Of a stretch of 64,000 nt of DNA, positions 20,233 through 28,928 are shown one piece after another. The number at the start of each line of letters is the position of its first letter. Within the stretch, counting starts at the first letter, position 1. Origin of the DNA: Pseudomonas extremaustralis (GTDB lineage: Bacteria; Pseudomonadota; Gammaproteobacteria; Pseudomonadales; Pseudomonadaceae); NCBI RefSeq assembly GCF_900102035.1, contig NZ_LT629689.1:3952001-4016000 (forward strand). The letters are read 5' to 3'. The position numbers were made by a program, and so were the translations under genes. The notes under the pieces are model-generated. The model saw nothing but the letters and a program-made list of their open reading frames with translations, was not told the DNA's origin and did no database searches.

Positions 20233-20772
20233 GGGTTCGGCTTTAGATCCGCCCCTCACCCCAGCCCTCTCCCCAAAGGGGCGAGGGAGCCGATTGGGGG
20301 ATGCTCGAGAGGGGTGTCGGCCTGATCGTTCTGCTGGGAATCCATAATCGACTCGGTATTTCAAGTCGGGGTCGGCTTTGAATCCGCCCCTCACCCCAGC
20401 CCTCTCCCCAAAGGGGCGAGGGGGCCGATTGGGGGATGCTCGAGAGGGGCGTCGACCTGATCGTTCTGCTGGGAATCCAAAATCGATTCGGTATTTCAAG
20501 TCAGGGTCGGCTTTGAATCCGCCCCTCACCCCAGCCCTCTCCCCAAAGGGGCGAGGGGGCCGATTGGGGGATGCTCGAGAGGGGTGTCGACCTGGTCGTT
20601 CTGCTGGGAATCCAAAATCGATTCGGTATTTCAAGTCGGGGTCGGCTTTGAATCCGCCCCTCACCCCAGCCCTCTCCCCAAAGGGGCGAGGGGGCCGATT
20701 GGGGGATGCTCGAGAGGGGTGTCGACCTGATCGTTCTGCTGGGAATCCATAATCGACTCGGTATTTCAAGTC
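20233..20772. repeat. Four tandem copies of a 135-bp repeat
   Basis: Units start at 20233, 20368, 20503 and 20638, each exactly 135 bases, and differ by only a few substitutions; the first is the most divergent at its left end. Each unit holds GCCCCTCACCCCAGCCCTCT followed by a CCCC AAA GGGG hairpin and a 70-base tail ending TATTTCAAGTC. Because 135 is divisible by three, long spurious open frames of 45-residue repeats cross the array on both strands. Confidence 0.97.
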
Positions 20773-20799
20773 GCTGAATACCTCAATACACCCCGGTAG

Positions 20800-20844
20800 G
20801 CTCCCTCTCCCCTCCGGGGAGAGGGCGGGGGGTGAGGGGCGGAT
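20800..20844. repeat. Inverted partial copy closing the 135-bp array
   Basis: GGGGAGAGGGCGGGGGGTGA and the following GGGGCGGA (20816-20843) are the reverse complement, with two mismatches, of the head of each 135-bp unit. The array is therefore four direct copies plus one inverted half-copy facing them. Confidence 0.85.
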
Positions 20845-20910
20845 TTCGCCCCATGCCCCAATCCCCAACTACACTCCAATCTCCCCCCCACTTCACAAGG
20901 ACCGTGAAGC

Positions 20911-21285
20911 ATGCCAACCCGCCCCACCCACCACCAACGCCAATTCGCCAGGTACCTGCGCGCCAACCAGACCGACTGCGAGCAACGCCTCTGGCAAAAA
21001 CTGCGCGCCCGGCAAATCGCCGGCTTCAAGTTTCGCCGCCAGTACCCATTTGCGCCTTACATCCTCGACTTCTACTGCGTCGAACAATCACTCGCGATCG
21101 AACTCGACGGCGGCCAACACTACGACCCTCAGCACATCGCCCACGATCAGCGCAGAACCCATTACCTGAACCAACAAGGCATACGGGTACTGCGCTTCAG
21201 CAACCTGGATGTCCTGGCGCAAATGGACGCCGTGCTCGAACAAATCCTGCGTGCGGTGACACCCCATCCAGCCCCCGCCGGATGA
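20911..21285 (+). CDS. DUF559 endonuclease-like protein
   Basis: 124-aa protein of the DUF559 family, related in fold to Vsr-type and PD-(D/E)XK nucleases. The conserved plan is visible: E24..LW.KLR, FK..RQ.P (residues 39-46), D53 in ILDFYC, E64 and D66 in AIELDGG, H70, and the C-terminal VLRFSN. The active-site acidic residues all look intact. Ribosome-binding site AAGGA lies 10 bases before ATG. It stands alone, about 70 bases after the repeat array, and converges on a truncated Lrp-type gene. Its role is not established; a link with the adjacent repeat array is discussed in the findings. Confidence 0.88.
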   Translation: MPTRPTHHQRQFARYLRANQTDCEQRLWQKLRARQIAGFKFRRQYPFAPYILDFYCVEQSLAIELDGGQHYDPQHIAHDQRRTHYLNQQGIRVLRFSNLDVLAQMDAVLEQILRAVTPHPAPAG

Positions 21286-21288
21286 GCA

Positions 21289-21715
21289 TCAGCTCAACCC
21301 AGCCACCATGTTGACCGCCTTGACCTCGTTGACGACAAACGCCGTGTACACGTCCTTTACCCCTGGAAAGCCATTGATGTGCTGCCTGGCAAACTCACTG
21401 AAGGCCGGCATGTCGGTGGCCAGGACGGTCAGTTGGTAATCGAACGCGCCGGAAATGCAGTGGCAGGCAATCACCTGTTCAAACGAAGACAGGGAGGCCT
21501 CGAAAGCCTGCATGTGCGCTGTGTCTTTCTGATCCAGCGCGACCTGGACAAACGCCCGCACGCTGTACCCCAACATTTTCGCATCGATGCTCGCGTGGTA
21601 GCCCCGCACCACGCCGGCCTCTTCAAGCCGCTTGACCCGACGCCAACACGGCGATGCTGGAAATCCTGCTCCAGGGCATGAATGGAAGGCGACGTTATCG
21701 CACGATTCTCTACGT
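21289..21715 (-). pseudogene. Lrp/AsnC-family regulator, 5'-truncated
   Basis: The intact part encodes SPCWRRVKRLEEAGVVRGYH followed by the full C-terminal ligand-binding domain (AFVQVALDQKD..., ACHCISGAFDYQLTVLATDM, GVKDVYTAFVV), as in Lrp-type amino-acid regulators. Upstream of SPCW the expected helix-turn-helix is garbled and no plausible start codon exists before a stop at about 21715. A 107-residue frame starting at 21612 would make only the ligand-binding domain. Probably inactive; it lies back to back with the DUF559 gene. Confidence 0.75.
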
Positions 21716-22111
21716 GCCCGGCTCCCTTAAACATCCAGCAAAACATCATCAGTCAAGGCAGAACAACACAGCGACCAGCACCAGCAACAACAAGGGCGGG
21801 TTGCGCAGGATTCTCGCCCATATCGGTCGAGGCGCCGTGTTCCTGTCACGCTCACACATAGGTCAACCAATGGGCGCAGTGTTCATAGGCGTCCTGTGCA
21901 ACGCCTGGACGGCAGCGGCAGCGGCCGCGGACTCGATCTGGATAATTGGCGTCGTGCCGCGATGGGTATCGCAGGCCTATGGTAGACAGACGCCAGGGGT
22001 GCTTTTTTGCGTATTTGCCGAGCGGGAACGCCAGGCTACAGAACGGTCATTCCATCTCTGTGAGATTCACCGATCCGTTGTTCCAATCCGACGAAAAACC
22101 ACACCGACGGA
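21716..22111. other. Gene-poor scar between the Lrp remnant and fruA
   Basis: About 400 bases with no convincing gene. A 36-codon minus-strand frame at 21749-21859 encodes a peptide with one hydrophobic segment (PPLLLLVLVAVLFCLD) but has no ribosome-binding site. The region is probably debris left with the truncated regulator plus the fruA 3' flank. Confidence 0.4.
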
Positions 22112-23824
22112 TCAGGCGTTCGCCGGGCTGACCGCCAGTTCGATCATTTCCGCCCGCTTGATCAGCGCATACACCACGCCGGTCAGCAAGCTGCCGGCGA
22201 CAATCGCCAGCAAGTACAGGAGCGCATGGTTCATCGCGTTGGGGATCACCAGCACGAACAGGCCGCCGTGGGGCGCCGCGAGCTTGCAACCGAAGTACAT
22301 CGACAAGGCACCGGTCAACGCGCCGCCGGCAATGCTCGCCGGGATCACCCGCAGCGGGTCCTTGGCGGCGAACGGAATCGCGCCTTCGGAAATAAAGCAC
22401 AGCCCCAGGATCATCGCCGCCTTGCCAGCCTCGCGTTCGGTCTGGGCGAACTTGCGCCGCGCCAGGAATGTAGCGATGCCCATTCCGATCGGCGGCACCA
22501 TGCCGGCGGCCATGGTCGCGGCCATCGGTGCACCGCTCTGCGCCGCCAGCAGGCCGACGGAAAACGCATACGCCGCCTTGTTGATCGGCCCGCCCAAATC
22601 GACGCACATCATGCCGCCCAGCAGGATGCCCAGCAGCACCGCATTGGTGGTGCCCATGGTGGCGAGGAAGTCGGTGAGACCGGTGAGCATGCGCGCTACC
22701 GGCGGGCCCACCAGGTAGATCATCGCCAGGCCCGTGAACAGGCTCGCCAGCAGCGGGATGATCAGGATCGGTTTGAGGGCCTCCAGACTTTGCGGCAACT
22801 TCACCGCGCGGGTGATCAGCTTGACGCAGTAGCCGGCGAGGAAACCGGCGAAGATGCCGCCGATGAACCCCGCACCCAACGTGCCCGCCAACAGCCCGCC
22901 GATCATGCCGGGGGCTATGCCGGGACGGTCGGCGATCGAGTAGGCGATGTAGCCCGCCAGCAACGGCACCATCAGCATGAAGGCGCGGTCGCCGACGGTT
23001 TTCAGCGCCGCCGCCAGGGTGCCTTCCTGCTCGAACGCGTGAATGCCGAACACGAAGGACAAGGCGATCAACAGCCCGCCCGCCACCACCATCGGCAACA
23101 TGAACGACACACCGGTAAGCAAGTGTTTGTAAACGCCGGTTTTTTCCTTTTTAGCTACCGCACCGCTGGCCGCGCTTTCTATCGCGCCTTCGGCCAAAGC
23201 CTTGTTGAGGGTCGCTTCGGATTGCTTGAGGGCAATGCCGGTGCCGCAGCGGTAGATCTTCTTGCCGGCGAAGCGCTCGGTGGCGACTTCGATGTCGGTC
23301 GCCAGCAGCACCACGTCGGCATCGGCAATCGCCTGCGGGCTCAATGGCGTGCGTGCGCCGACCGAGCCTTGGGTCTCGACCTGCAAGTCATAGCCCAGGC
23401 GCTTGGCCGTCTGCTGCAAGGCCTCGGCGGCCATGAAGGTGTGGGCCACGCCGGTGGGGCAAGCGGTGATCGCGACAATCCGCGGTACTTGTCTGGCCGC
23501 CGCTTCAGTCGCCACATAGACCTCGGCCTCCTGGGCGCCGCGTCGCAATACCGCGTCGACGTCCGCCAGCGCCTGGGCCGGGGTGCTCTGGAACACGCGC
23601 TTGCCGACAAAGCGTTGCATATCCACGCCGGTGCTGCTGACCAGCAACACCCATTCGGCGTCATCAAGGGTCGACTGGGACAGCTGGCGTTCCGGGTGCT
23701 GCACGTCCACCACTTCGACGCTGGTGCTCCAGCCCTGGCGTTGCGCGGCGGCGTCCAACAAGCGGGCGCACAGCACACTGGTGACCATGCCGTTCGGGCA
23801 GGCAGTAACAATGGCTAACTTCAT
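22112..23824 (-). CDS. fruA: PTS fructose transporter subunit EIIB'BC
   Basis: Membrane component that imports fructose and phosphorylates it to fructose 1-phosphate, 570 aa. Order: a degenerate IIB' domain (TACPNGMVTS), the active IIB domain with its phospho-cysteine in TACPTGVAHT (around residue 125), a charged linker, and an EIIC membrane domain from about 235 with GVSFMLPMVVAGG and the substrate motif FISEGAIPFAAKDP. ATG 23824 was chosen; GTG one codon earlier is also possible. Last gene of fruBKA, 11 bases after fruK. Confidence 0.96.
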   Translation of the reverse strand: MKLAIVTACPNGMVTSVLCARLLDAAAQRQGWSTSVEVVDVQHPERQLSQSTLDDAEWVLLVSSTGVDMQRFVGKRVFQSTPAQALADVDAVLRRGAQEAEVYVATEAAARQVPRIVAITACPTGVAHTFMAAEALQQTAKRLGYDLQVETQGSVGARTPLSPQAIADADVVLLATDIEVATERFAGKKIYRCGTGIALKQSEATLNKALAEGAIESAASGAVAKKEKTGVYKHLLTGVSFMLPMVVAGGLLIALSFVFGIHAFEQEGTLAAALKTVGDRAFMLMVPLLAGYIAYSIADRPGIAPGMIGGLLAGTLGAGFIGGIFAGFLAGYCVKLITRAVKLPQSLEALKPILIIPLLASLFTGLAMIYLVGPPVARMLTGLTDFLATMGTTNAVLLGILLGGMMCVDLGGPINKAAYAFSVGLLAAQSGAPMAATMAAGMVPPIGMGIATFLARRKFAQTEREAGKAAMILGLCFISEGAIPFAAKDPLRVIPASIAGGALTGALSMYFGCKLAAPHGGLFVLVIPNAMNHALLYLLAIVAGSLLTGVVYALIKRAEMIELAVSPANA

Positions 23825-23835
23825 CACAATCCCTC

Positions 23836-24777
23836 TTATTGTTCTGTCAGCGCGCGCACGTGGACGCCGCTCTGCAAAGATTCAAGCTGCGCGTCATCGC
23901 TGATGCCGAAACCGATCTGCGTCACCGCCATCGCCGCAATCGCCGTGGCGCGGCGCAAGGTGGTGTCGGGGACATCGAAACGCAGCAGACCGTGGAGCAT
24001 GCCGGCGAGCAACGAGTCGCCGGCGCCCACGGTGCTGGCCACGCGGACCTTCGGCGGCGTCGCATGCAGCGCCGTGCCCGGACTGAACCAGTTCACGCCC
24101 TCGGCCCCCTGGGAGATCACCACATGCTCCACGCCCTGGGCGTGCAAGCGCTCGGCCGCCTGGGCCTGTTGCGCGGGCGAATCCACCGCGCAGTCGAGGG
24201 CTTCGGCGAGTTCTTCGGTGTTGGGTTTGATCAGCCACGGGCCGGCTTTCAGACCGGCGCGCAGCGCCTCGCCGCTGGTGTCCAGAGCGACGTTCAGACC
24301 GAGGTTTTTCAGGTGTTCCAGCAGGCCCTGCAACCACTGCGGGCTGACGCCCCGGGGCAAGCTGCCGGCGACGACGACCGCATCATGGCCCGGCGCAATC
24401 GCCACCAGTCGGTCAAGCAGCGCTTGCTGCGCCTGTGCACTGACCAGCGGGCCCGGCGCATTGATGTCGGTGACGCGCCCGTCCTGTTCGGCGATCTTGA
24501 TATTGCTGCGGGTTTCGCCGGGCACGCGGATGAACGCGTCGGTGAAGCCCCGTTGTGCGAACAGCGCCTCGAAGGCCTGGGGATTGTCTTCACCGAGAAA
24601 GCCGCTCACGGTCAGTTGGTGGCCCAGGTCGGCGAGCACCTGCGCCACGTTCACGCCCTTGCCGGCAGCATGGCTGAGCAGGGCTTCGCTGCGGTTGACT
24701 TCGCCCGGTTCCAGGTGCGCCAGGCGTACCGTCAGGTCCAACGCCGGGTTCAGCGTCAGGGTCAGAATCCTTGCCAT
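23836..24777 (-). CDS. fruK: 1-phosphofructokinase
   Basis: PfkB-family sugar kinase, 313 aa. It phosphorylates fructose 1-phosphate to fructose 1,6-bisphosphate with ATP. The N-terminal substrate glycines (SHAAGKGVNVAQVLADLG) and the C-terminal catalytic motif VGAGDSLLAGML with its base Asp are intact. It directly abuts fruB (stop at 24778) and precedes fruA. Confidence 0.96.
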   Translation of the reverse strand: MARILTLTLNPALDLTVRLAHLEPGEVNRSEALLSHAAGKGVNVAQVLADLGHQLTVSGFLGEDNPQAFEALFAQRGFTDAFIRVPGETRSNIKIAEQDGRVTDINAPGPLVSAQAQQALLDRLVAIAPGHDAVVVAGSLPRGVSPQWLQGLLEHLKNLGLNVALDTSGEALRAGLKAGPWLIKPNTEELAEALDCAVDSPAQQAQAAERLHAQGVEHVVISQGAEGVNWFSPGTALHATPPKVRVASTVGAGDSLLAGMLHGLLRFDVPDTTLRRATAIAAMAVTQIGFGISDDAQLESLQSGVHVRALTEQ

Positions 24778-27636
24778 CTACACGGCCTCCACGAGGGCAC
24801 GCACTTCGGCGGGCGAGCCCACCGCCAGTGCTTTTTGCGCCAGGCCCTGGGCCTCGCTCAGACTGAATTCACGCACCCGCGCCTTGACTTCGGGAATGCT
24901 GCGGGCCGACACACTCAACTCGTCCACCCCCAGGCCGATCAGCACCGGCACCGCCAGCGGGTCGGCCGCCAGCTCGCCGCACACGCCAACCCATTTGCCA
25001 TGGGCATGGGCGGCGCGCACGGTGATGTCGATCAGTTGCAGGACCGCCGGGTGCAGGCCATCGGCCTGGGCCGACAGCGTCGGGTGGCCACGGTCGATGG
25101 CCAGGGTGTACTGGGTCAAATCGTTGGTGCCGACGCTGAAGAAATCGACTTCCCTGGCCAGCACCGGCGCGAGCAACGCGGCGGAAGGCACCTCGATCAT
25201 GATCCCCAGTTGCAGGTCCGCCACCGGGATTTCCAGGCGCAGGCGCTCGGTCATGTCGCGGGCCGCACGCCACTCGTCGACGCTGCCGACCATGGGGAAC
25301 ATGATGCGCAGCGGGCGGTTGTCCGCCGAACGCAGCAACGCGCGCAATTGCGCTTCCATGATCTGCGGGCGTTGCAAGGTCAGGCGAATGCCACGCACGC
25401 CGAGGAAGGGGTTTTCCTCCTTGGAGATCGGCCAATACGGCAGCGGTTTATCGCCGCCCACATCGAGGGTGCGCACCACCAGCGGGCGACCGTCGAGGCC
25501 GTCGAGCACACGCCGGTATTCGGCTTCCTGGGTGGCTTCGTCCGGCGCTTGCGGATGGGCCATGAAAATCAGCTCGGTACGCAGCAAACCGATGCCTTCG
25601 GCGCCCTGCTCCACCGCGTTGGCCACGCCGGCGCTTTCGCCGATGTTGGCGAACACTTCCACGGCGTGACCGTCACGGGTCACCGCAGGCTCATGGCGCT
25701 GGGCCGAGGCGATTTGCAGGCGTTGTTCACGGGTATCGCGCTCGACGGTGGCGCGTTGCAGCGTATCGGCATCAGCATCCACATGCAGGCGGCCGCGTTG
25801 GCCATCGAGCAACAGCGGCGTGCCGGTGGCCAGCAGCAACACTGACGCGCCGGCGCCGACCAGCGCGGGAATGCCGAGGGCACGGGCGACGATGGCGCTG
25901 TGGGCCGTGGCGCCGCCACGGGCGGTGAGGATGCCGGCGACACGCTCCGGGTCGAGGCGCGCGACGTCCGACGGGCCGACTTCGTCCATCACCAAAATGT
26001 AGGGTTCGCTCGGCTCCGGGGCGGTTTCGATGCCGCACAGTTGCGCCAGCACCCGGCGGCCGACGTCACGCAGGTCGGCGGCGCGCTCGGCGAGCAAGGC
26101 GTCCTGCAGCGACTCCTGCTGCCTGGCGGCGGCTTCGATCACACTCATCCACGCCGCTTGCGCGCTTTCGCCTTGCTTGAGGCGTGTGTCGACTTCGTCG
26201 CTGAGTTCCGGGTCGTCGAGCATTTCCTGGTGGGTGATGAAAATCTCGCGGATCGCCTTGGCCTGGCTGCGTTCGATCAGGCTCTGGATGTCGCTACGCA
26301 CTTCGGTCAGGGCATCCTGCAAGCGTTGGCGCTCGATGCTGGAGGACTCGCCGCGCAGGGGGTAGTCGAACACTTGTTGAATCTGGATATGCGCAGGGCC
26401 GATGGCGATGCCGGGGGCGGCAGCGATGGCCTGGATCTGGCTACCGGACAGCGGCGCGCTGACTGTCGGTTCGATATCGAGGGGTTCGGGCTGGGCGCTC
26501 ACGGTCGGCAGCGGCTCGACGGCTTCGCCCAGGCCTTCTTCGACGGCGGCCAACAACGCGGGCAGCGCATCGCCGGCAATCGTGGGTTCGGCGACGAACT
26601 CCAGCACCTGGCCACGCCGGGCGCCAAGGCTCAGCAGTTTGCTCAGGCTTTTTACCGACACGGCACCCACCGGGCCGTCGACGATGCGCACGCGGATATC
26701 GCCGTCAAAACTTTTCGCCAACTGCGCGAGGATCTTGGCTGGCCGCGCATGCAGGCCATGGGCGTTGGCCAGGGTGATACGCGCGCTGGGCCAATCCGCG
26801 GGCAGTTCGCCGCCGAGCACTTCAAGCACCGCGCGGCTGCTGGTGGCGCGGCCGAGCTCGTGGCCGCGCCCTTCGATCAGCAGCGCACACAGGCGCTCAA
26901 GCAGGGCCTGATGGGCTTCGCCGAGGCTGGCGAGGCAAAACAGGCCGATGAGCGGCTGGCCGAGGTAACGCATGGGTTTGTCCGGGGTGACAAAGGCCAG
27001 GCCCGGGCGCTTGACGGTCTGTTCGCTGTGCAGCCACCACAGGCCATCGCCCAGGGGCAGCGCATCGACCTGCTGCAGGACGGCGGCGAACCCATTGCTG
27101 ACGCAATCGGCCTGGCGCAACAGACGTGCCCCGCGCCATACCAGCTCTTCGAAATCATCGGCGGACACGCCCAGGCTGATCATCTGTGCATCCAGCGCCA
27201 GTTCCTGGGGCGCGCCTTGCAGCAGTTTCAGCAACGCTTCGGCGCTACCGGCACGGCGCAGCGCCTGGCCCAGATCGGTTTCACCGAGGGCGCGGGTGAG
27301 CAGTTGCAACAGACGCAGGTGTTCATCGGATTTGGCGGCGATGCCAATGGCCAGGTAGACGATCTGGCCATCGCCCCAGTCCACCCCTTCGGGGAACTGC
27401 AGCAGGCGCACGCCGGTGGAAAACACCTGGTCGCGGGTTTCGGGGGTGCCGTGGGGGATGGCAATACCTTGGCCGAGAAAGGTCGAGCCTTGGGCTTCAC
27501 GGGCCTGCAAGCCGCTGAGATAACCCTCGGCGACCAGGCCATCGGCCACCAGTTTTTCAGCGAGCAGGTGCAGGGCGGCAGACTTATCCACAGCGCTCTG
27601 GCCCATGGAAATCTGCTCTACAGTGAGCTCAAGCAT
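24778..27636 (-). CDS. fruB: Fructose PTS multiphosphoryl protein EIIA-HPr-EI
   Basis: 952-aa fusion that carries phosphate from PEP to FruA. EIIA: residues 1-145 with the phospho-histidine H62 in IAIPHGTPE. HPr: about 285-370 with NAHGLHARPAK. Enzyme I: about 405-952 with the active histidine in GGATAHSAIVARA and the PEP-binding stretches VGTNDLTQYTLA and VCGELAAD. This three-part form is the sole fructose/sugar PTS type in many pseudomonads. ATG 27636 has a GGAGAAC site. First gene of the operon, under the FruR operator in the intergenic region. Confidence 0.97.
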   Translation of the reverse strand: MLELTVEQISMGQSAVDKSAALHLLAEKLVADGLVAEGYLSGLQAREAQGSTFLGQGIAIPHGTPETRDQVFSTGVRLLQFPEGVDWGDGQIVYLAIGIAAKSDEHLRLLQLLTRALGETDLGQALRRAGSAEALLKLLQGAPQELALDAQMISLGVSADDFEELVWRGARLLRQADCVSNGFAAVLQQVDALPLGDGLWWLHSEQTVKRPGLAFVTPDKPMRYLGQPLIGLFCLASLGEAHQALLERLCALLIEGRGHELGRATSSRAVLEVLGGELPADWPSARITLANAHGLHARPAKILAQLAKSFDGDIRVRIVDGPVGAVSVKSLSKLLSLGARRGQVLEFVAEPTIAGDALPALLAAVEEGLGEAVEPLPTVSAQPEPLDIEPTVSAPLSGSQIQAIAAAPGIAIGPAHIQIQQVFDYPLRGESSSIERQRLQDALTEVRSDIQSLIERSQAKAIREIFITHQEMLDDPELSDEVDTRLKQGESAQAAWMSVIEAAARQQESLQDALLAERAADLRDVGRRVLAQLCGIETAPEPSEPYILVMDEVGPSDVARLDPERVAGILTARGGATAHSAIVARALGIPALVGAGASVLLLATGTPLLLDGQRGRLHVDADADTLQRATVERDTREQRLQIASAQRHEPAVTRDGHAVEVFANIGESAGVANAVEQGAEGIGLLRTELIFMAHPQAPDEATQEAEYRRVLDGLDGRPLVVRTLDVGGDKPLPYWPISKEENPFLGVRGIRLTLQRPQIMEAQLRALLRSADNRPLRIMFPMVGSVDEWRAARDMTERLRLEIPVADLQLGIMIEVPSAALLAPVLAREVDFFSVGTNDLTQYTLAIDRGHPTLSAQADGLHPAVLQLIDITVRAAHAHGKWVGVCGELAADPLAVPVLIGLGVDELSVSARSIPEVKARVREFSLSEAQGLAQKALAVGSPAEVRALVEAV

Positions 27637-27651
27637 GCCGTTCTCCTAGTT

Positions 27652-27690
27652 AGTGCGGTGGCCGCACTAGGTATTGTTTTGAATAAAACA
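27652..27690 (-). promoter_or_regulatory. Two palindromes in the fruB leader
   Basis: AGTGCGG (27652-27658) / CCGCACT (27662-27668) is a perfect hairpin with a 3-base loop immediately upstream of the fruB ribosome-binding site. TGTTTT-GAAT-AAAACA at 27675-27690 is a second perfect inverted repeat. Either may be a protein site or an mRNA structure controlling fruB. Confidence 0.5.
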
Positions 27691-27773
27691 GTGTAAGGGT
27701 GTTTGGAGGTCAGTGACTGAGTGGTCAATGGGCAGTTACCACTGCGTCGCTAAGATCGTAAAAATACGCCTGC

Positions 27774-27785
27774 TGAAACGTTTAA
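27774..27785. promoter_or_regulatory. FruR (Cra) operator
   Basis: TGAAACGTTTAA is the exact reverse complement of TTAAACGTTTCA, the operator I recall for P. putida Cra at fruBKA. It lies between the divergent fruB and fruR genes, 138 bases from fruB and 145 from fruR, so one site could control both. The known effector in P. putida is fructose 1-phosphate. Confidence 0.85.
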
Positions 27786-27930
27786 TCTAGAATTTATGGC
27801 AGATTACGCGTTAATTGCGCATCCTTGAACCACCACTCGGCACCTGAGCTGAGACGTTGGTCGTCTGCAGTAATCGGTTACGATTGGACAAAATGTCGGG
27901 GCCAGCTACAGAAAACAAGGAAATCCCGGT

Positions 27931-28926
27931 TTGAAACTCAGTGATATCGCACGTCTCGCCGGTGTGTCCGTGACCACCGCCAGCTATGTCATCAATGGCA
28001 AGGCTGAACAGCAACGCATCAGCAACGCGACCGTCGAGCGGGTGCGTGCCGTGGTGGAAGCCCATGGCTTTACCCCCAACCCCCAGGCCGCCGGGCTGCG
28101 CAGTCGGCATACGCGCACCTTGGGGTTCATCCTGCCCGACCTGGAAAACCCCAGTTACGCACGCATTGCCAAGCTTTTGGAACAAGGCGCGCGCGCACGC
28201 GGCTATCAACTGTTGATCGCCAGTTCCGACGATGAGGCCGAGAGCGAGCGCCAGTTGCTGCAACTGTTCCGCGCGCGCCGCTGCGATGCGCTGTTCGTGG
28301 CCAGTTGCCTGCCGGCCAGCGATGACAGTTACCGCGAACTGCAAGCCAAGGGATTGCCGGTAATTGCCATCGACCGGGTGATGGAGCCGGGGCAGTTCTG
28401 CTCGGTGGTCAGCGACGACCGCCAGGCCTGCCAGCAATTGACCAGCAGCCTGCTGCACCCGCTGCCCAAGCAGATCGTGCTGATCGGCGCGCGGCCCGAG
28501 CTGAGCATCAGTCAGGAACGTGCCGCCGGCTTTCGCGAAGCGTTGCGGGGCTTCACCGGCGAGGTGCTGATCGAACACGGCGAAGCGTTCAGCCGCGACT
28601 GTGGCCGACAGTTGATGGAACAATTGCTGCAACGCCTGGGGCATTTGCCTGACGCGTTGATCACCACGTCCTACGTGCTGCTGCAAGGCGTGTTTGACGC
28701 CCTGCACGACTACCCATTGAAGTCCCGGCCGCTGCGCCTGGGCACCTTCGGCGATACCCAGTTGCTGGATTTCCTGCCGTTGCCGGTCAACGCCATGGCC
28801 CAGCAACATCAACTGATCGCCGACACCGCCCTGCGCCTGGCCCTGGCGGCGATCGAAGAGAAACACTATCAACCCGGCGTGCACGCCATCGGCCGGACGT
28901 TCAAGCAGCGTATTCACGAGGCCTGA
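27931..28926 (+). CDS. fruR: LacI-family fructose repressor FruR/Cra
   Basis: 331 aa. N-terminal LacI helix-turn-helix (KLSDIARLAGVSVTTASYVI, residues 2-21), then a hinge and a periplasmic-binding-protein-like effector domain (TLGFILPDLENPSYARIA). The start is TTG 27931, supported by AAGGAAA upstream and by the family N-terminus; no ATG or GTG fits. Divergent from the operon it is expected to repress. The TatD-type gene begins two bases after its stop. Confidence 0.95.
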   Translation: MKLSDIARLAGVSVTTASYVINGKAEQQRISNATVERVRAVVEAHGFTPNPQAAGLRSRHTRTLGFILPDLENPSYARIAKLLEQGARARGYQLLIASSDDEAESERQLLQLFRARRCDALFVASCLPASDDSYRELQAKGLPVIAIDRVMEPGQFCSVVSDDRQACQQLTSSLLHPLPKQIVLIGARPELSISQERAAGFREALRGFTGEVLIEHGEAFSRDCGRQLMEQLLQRLGHLPDALITTSYVLLQGVFDALHDYPLKSRPLRLGTFGDTQLLDFLPLPVNAMAQQHQLIADTALRLALAAIEEKHYQPGVHAIGRTFKQRIHEA

Positions 28927-28928
28927 AC

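Noticed and set aside
20215..20868. 217-codon repeat-rich frame on the minus strand over the array
   Set aside because: Produced by the 135-base period; no ribosome-binding site and no protein-like composition apart from the repeat.
22080..22111. Terminator after fruA
   Set aside because: The inverted repeat ATCCG/CGGAT has its T-run in the loop rather than after the stem, so it is not a convincing terminator.
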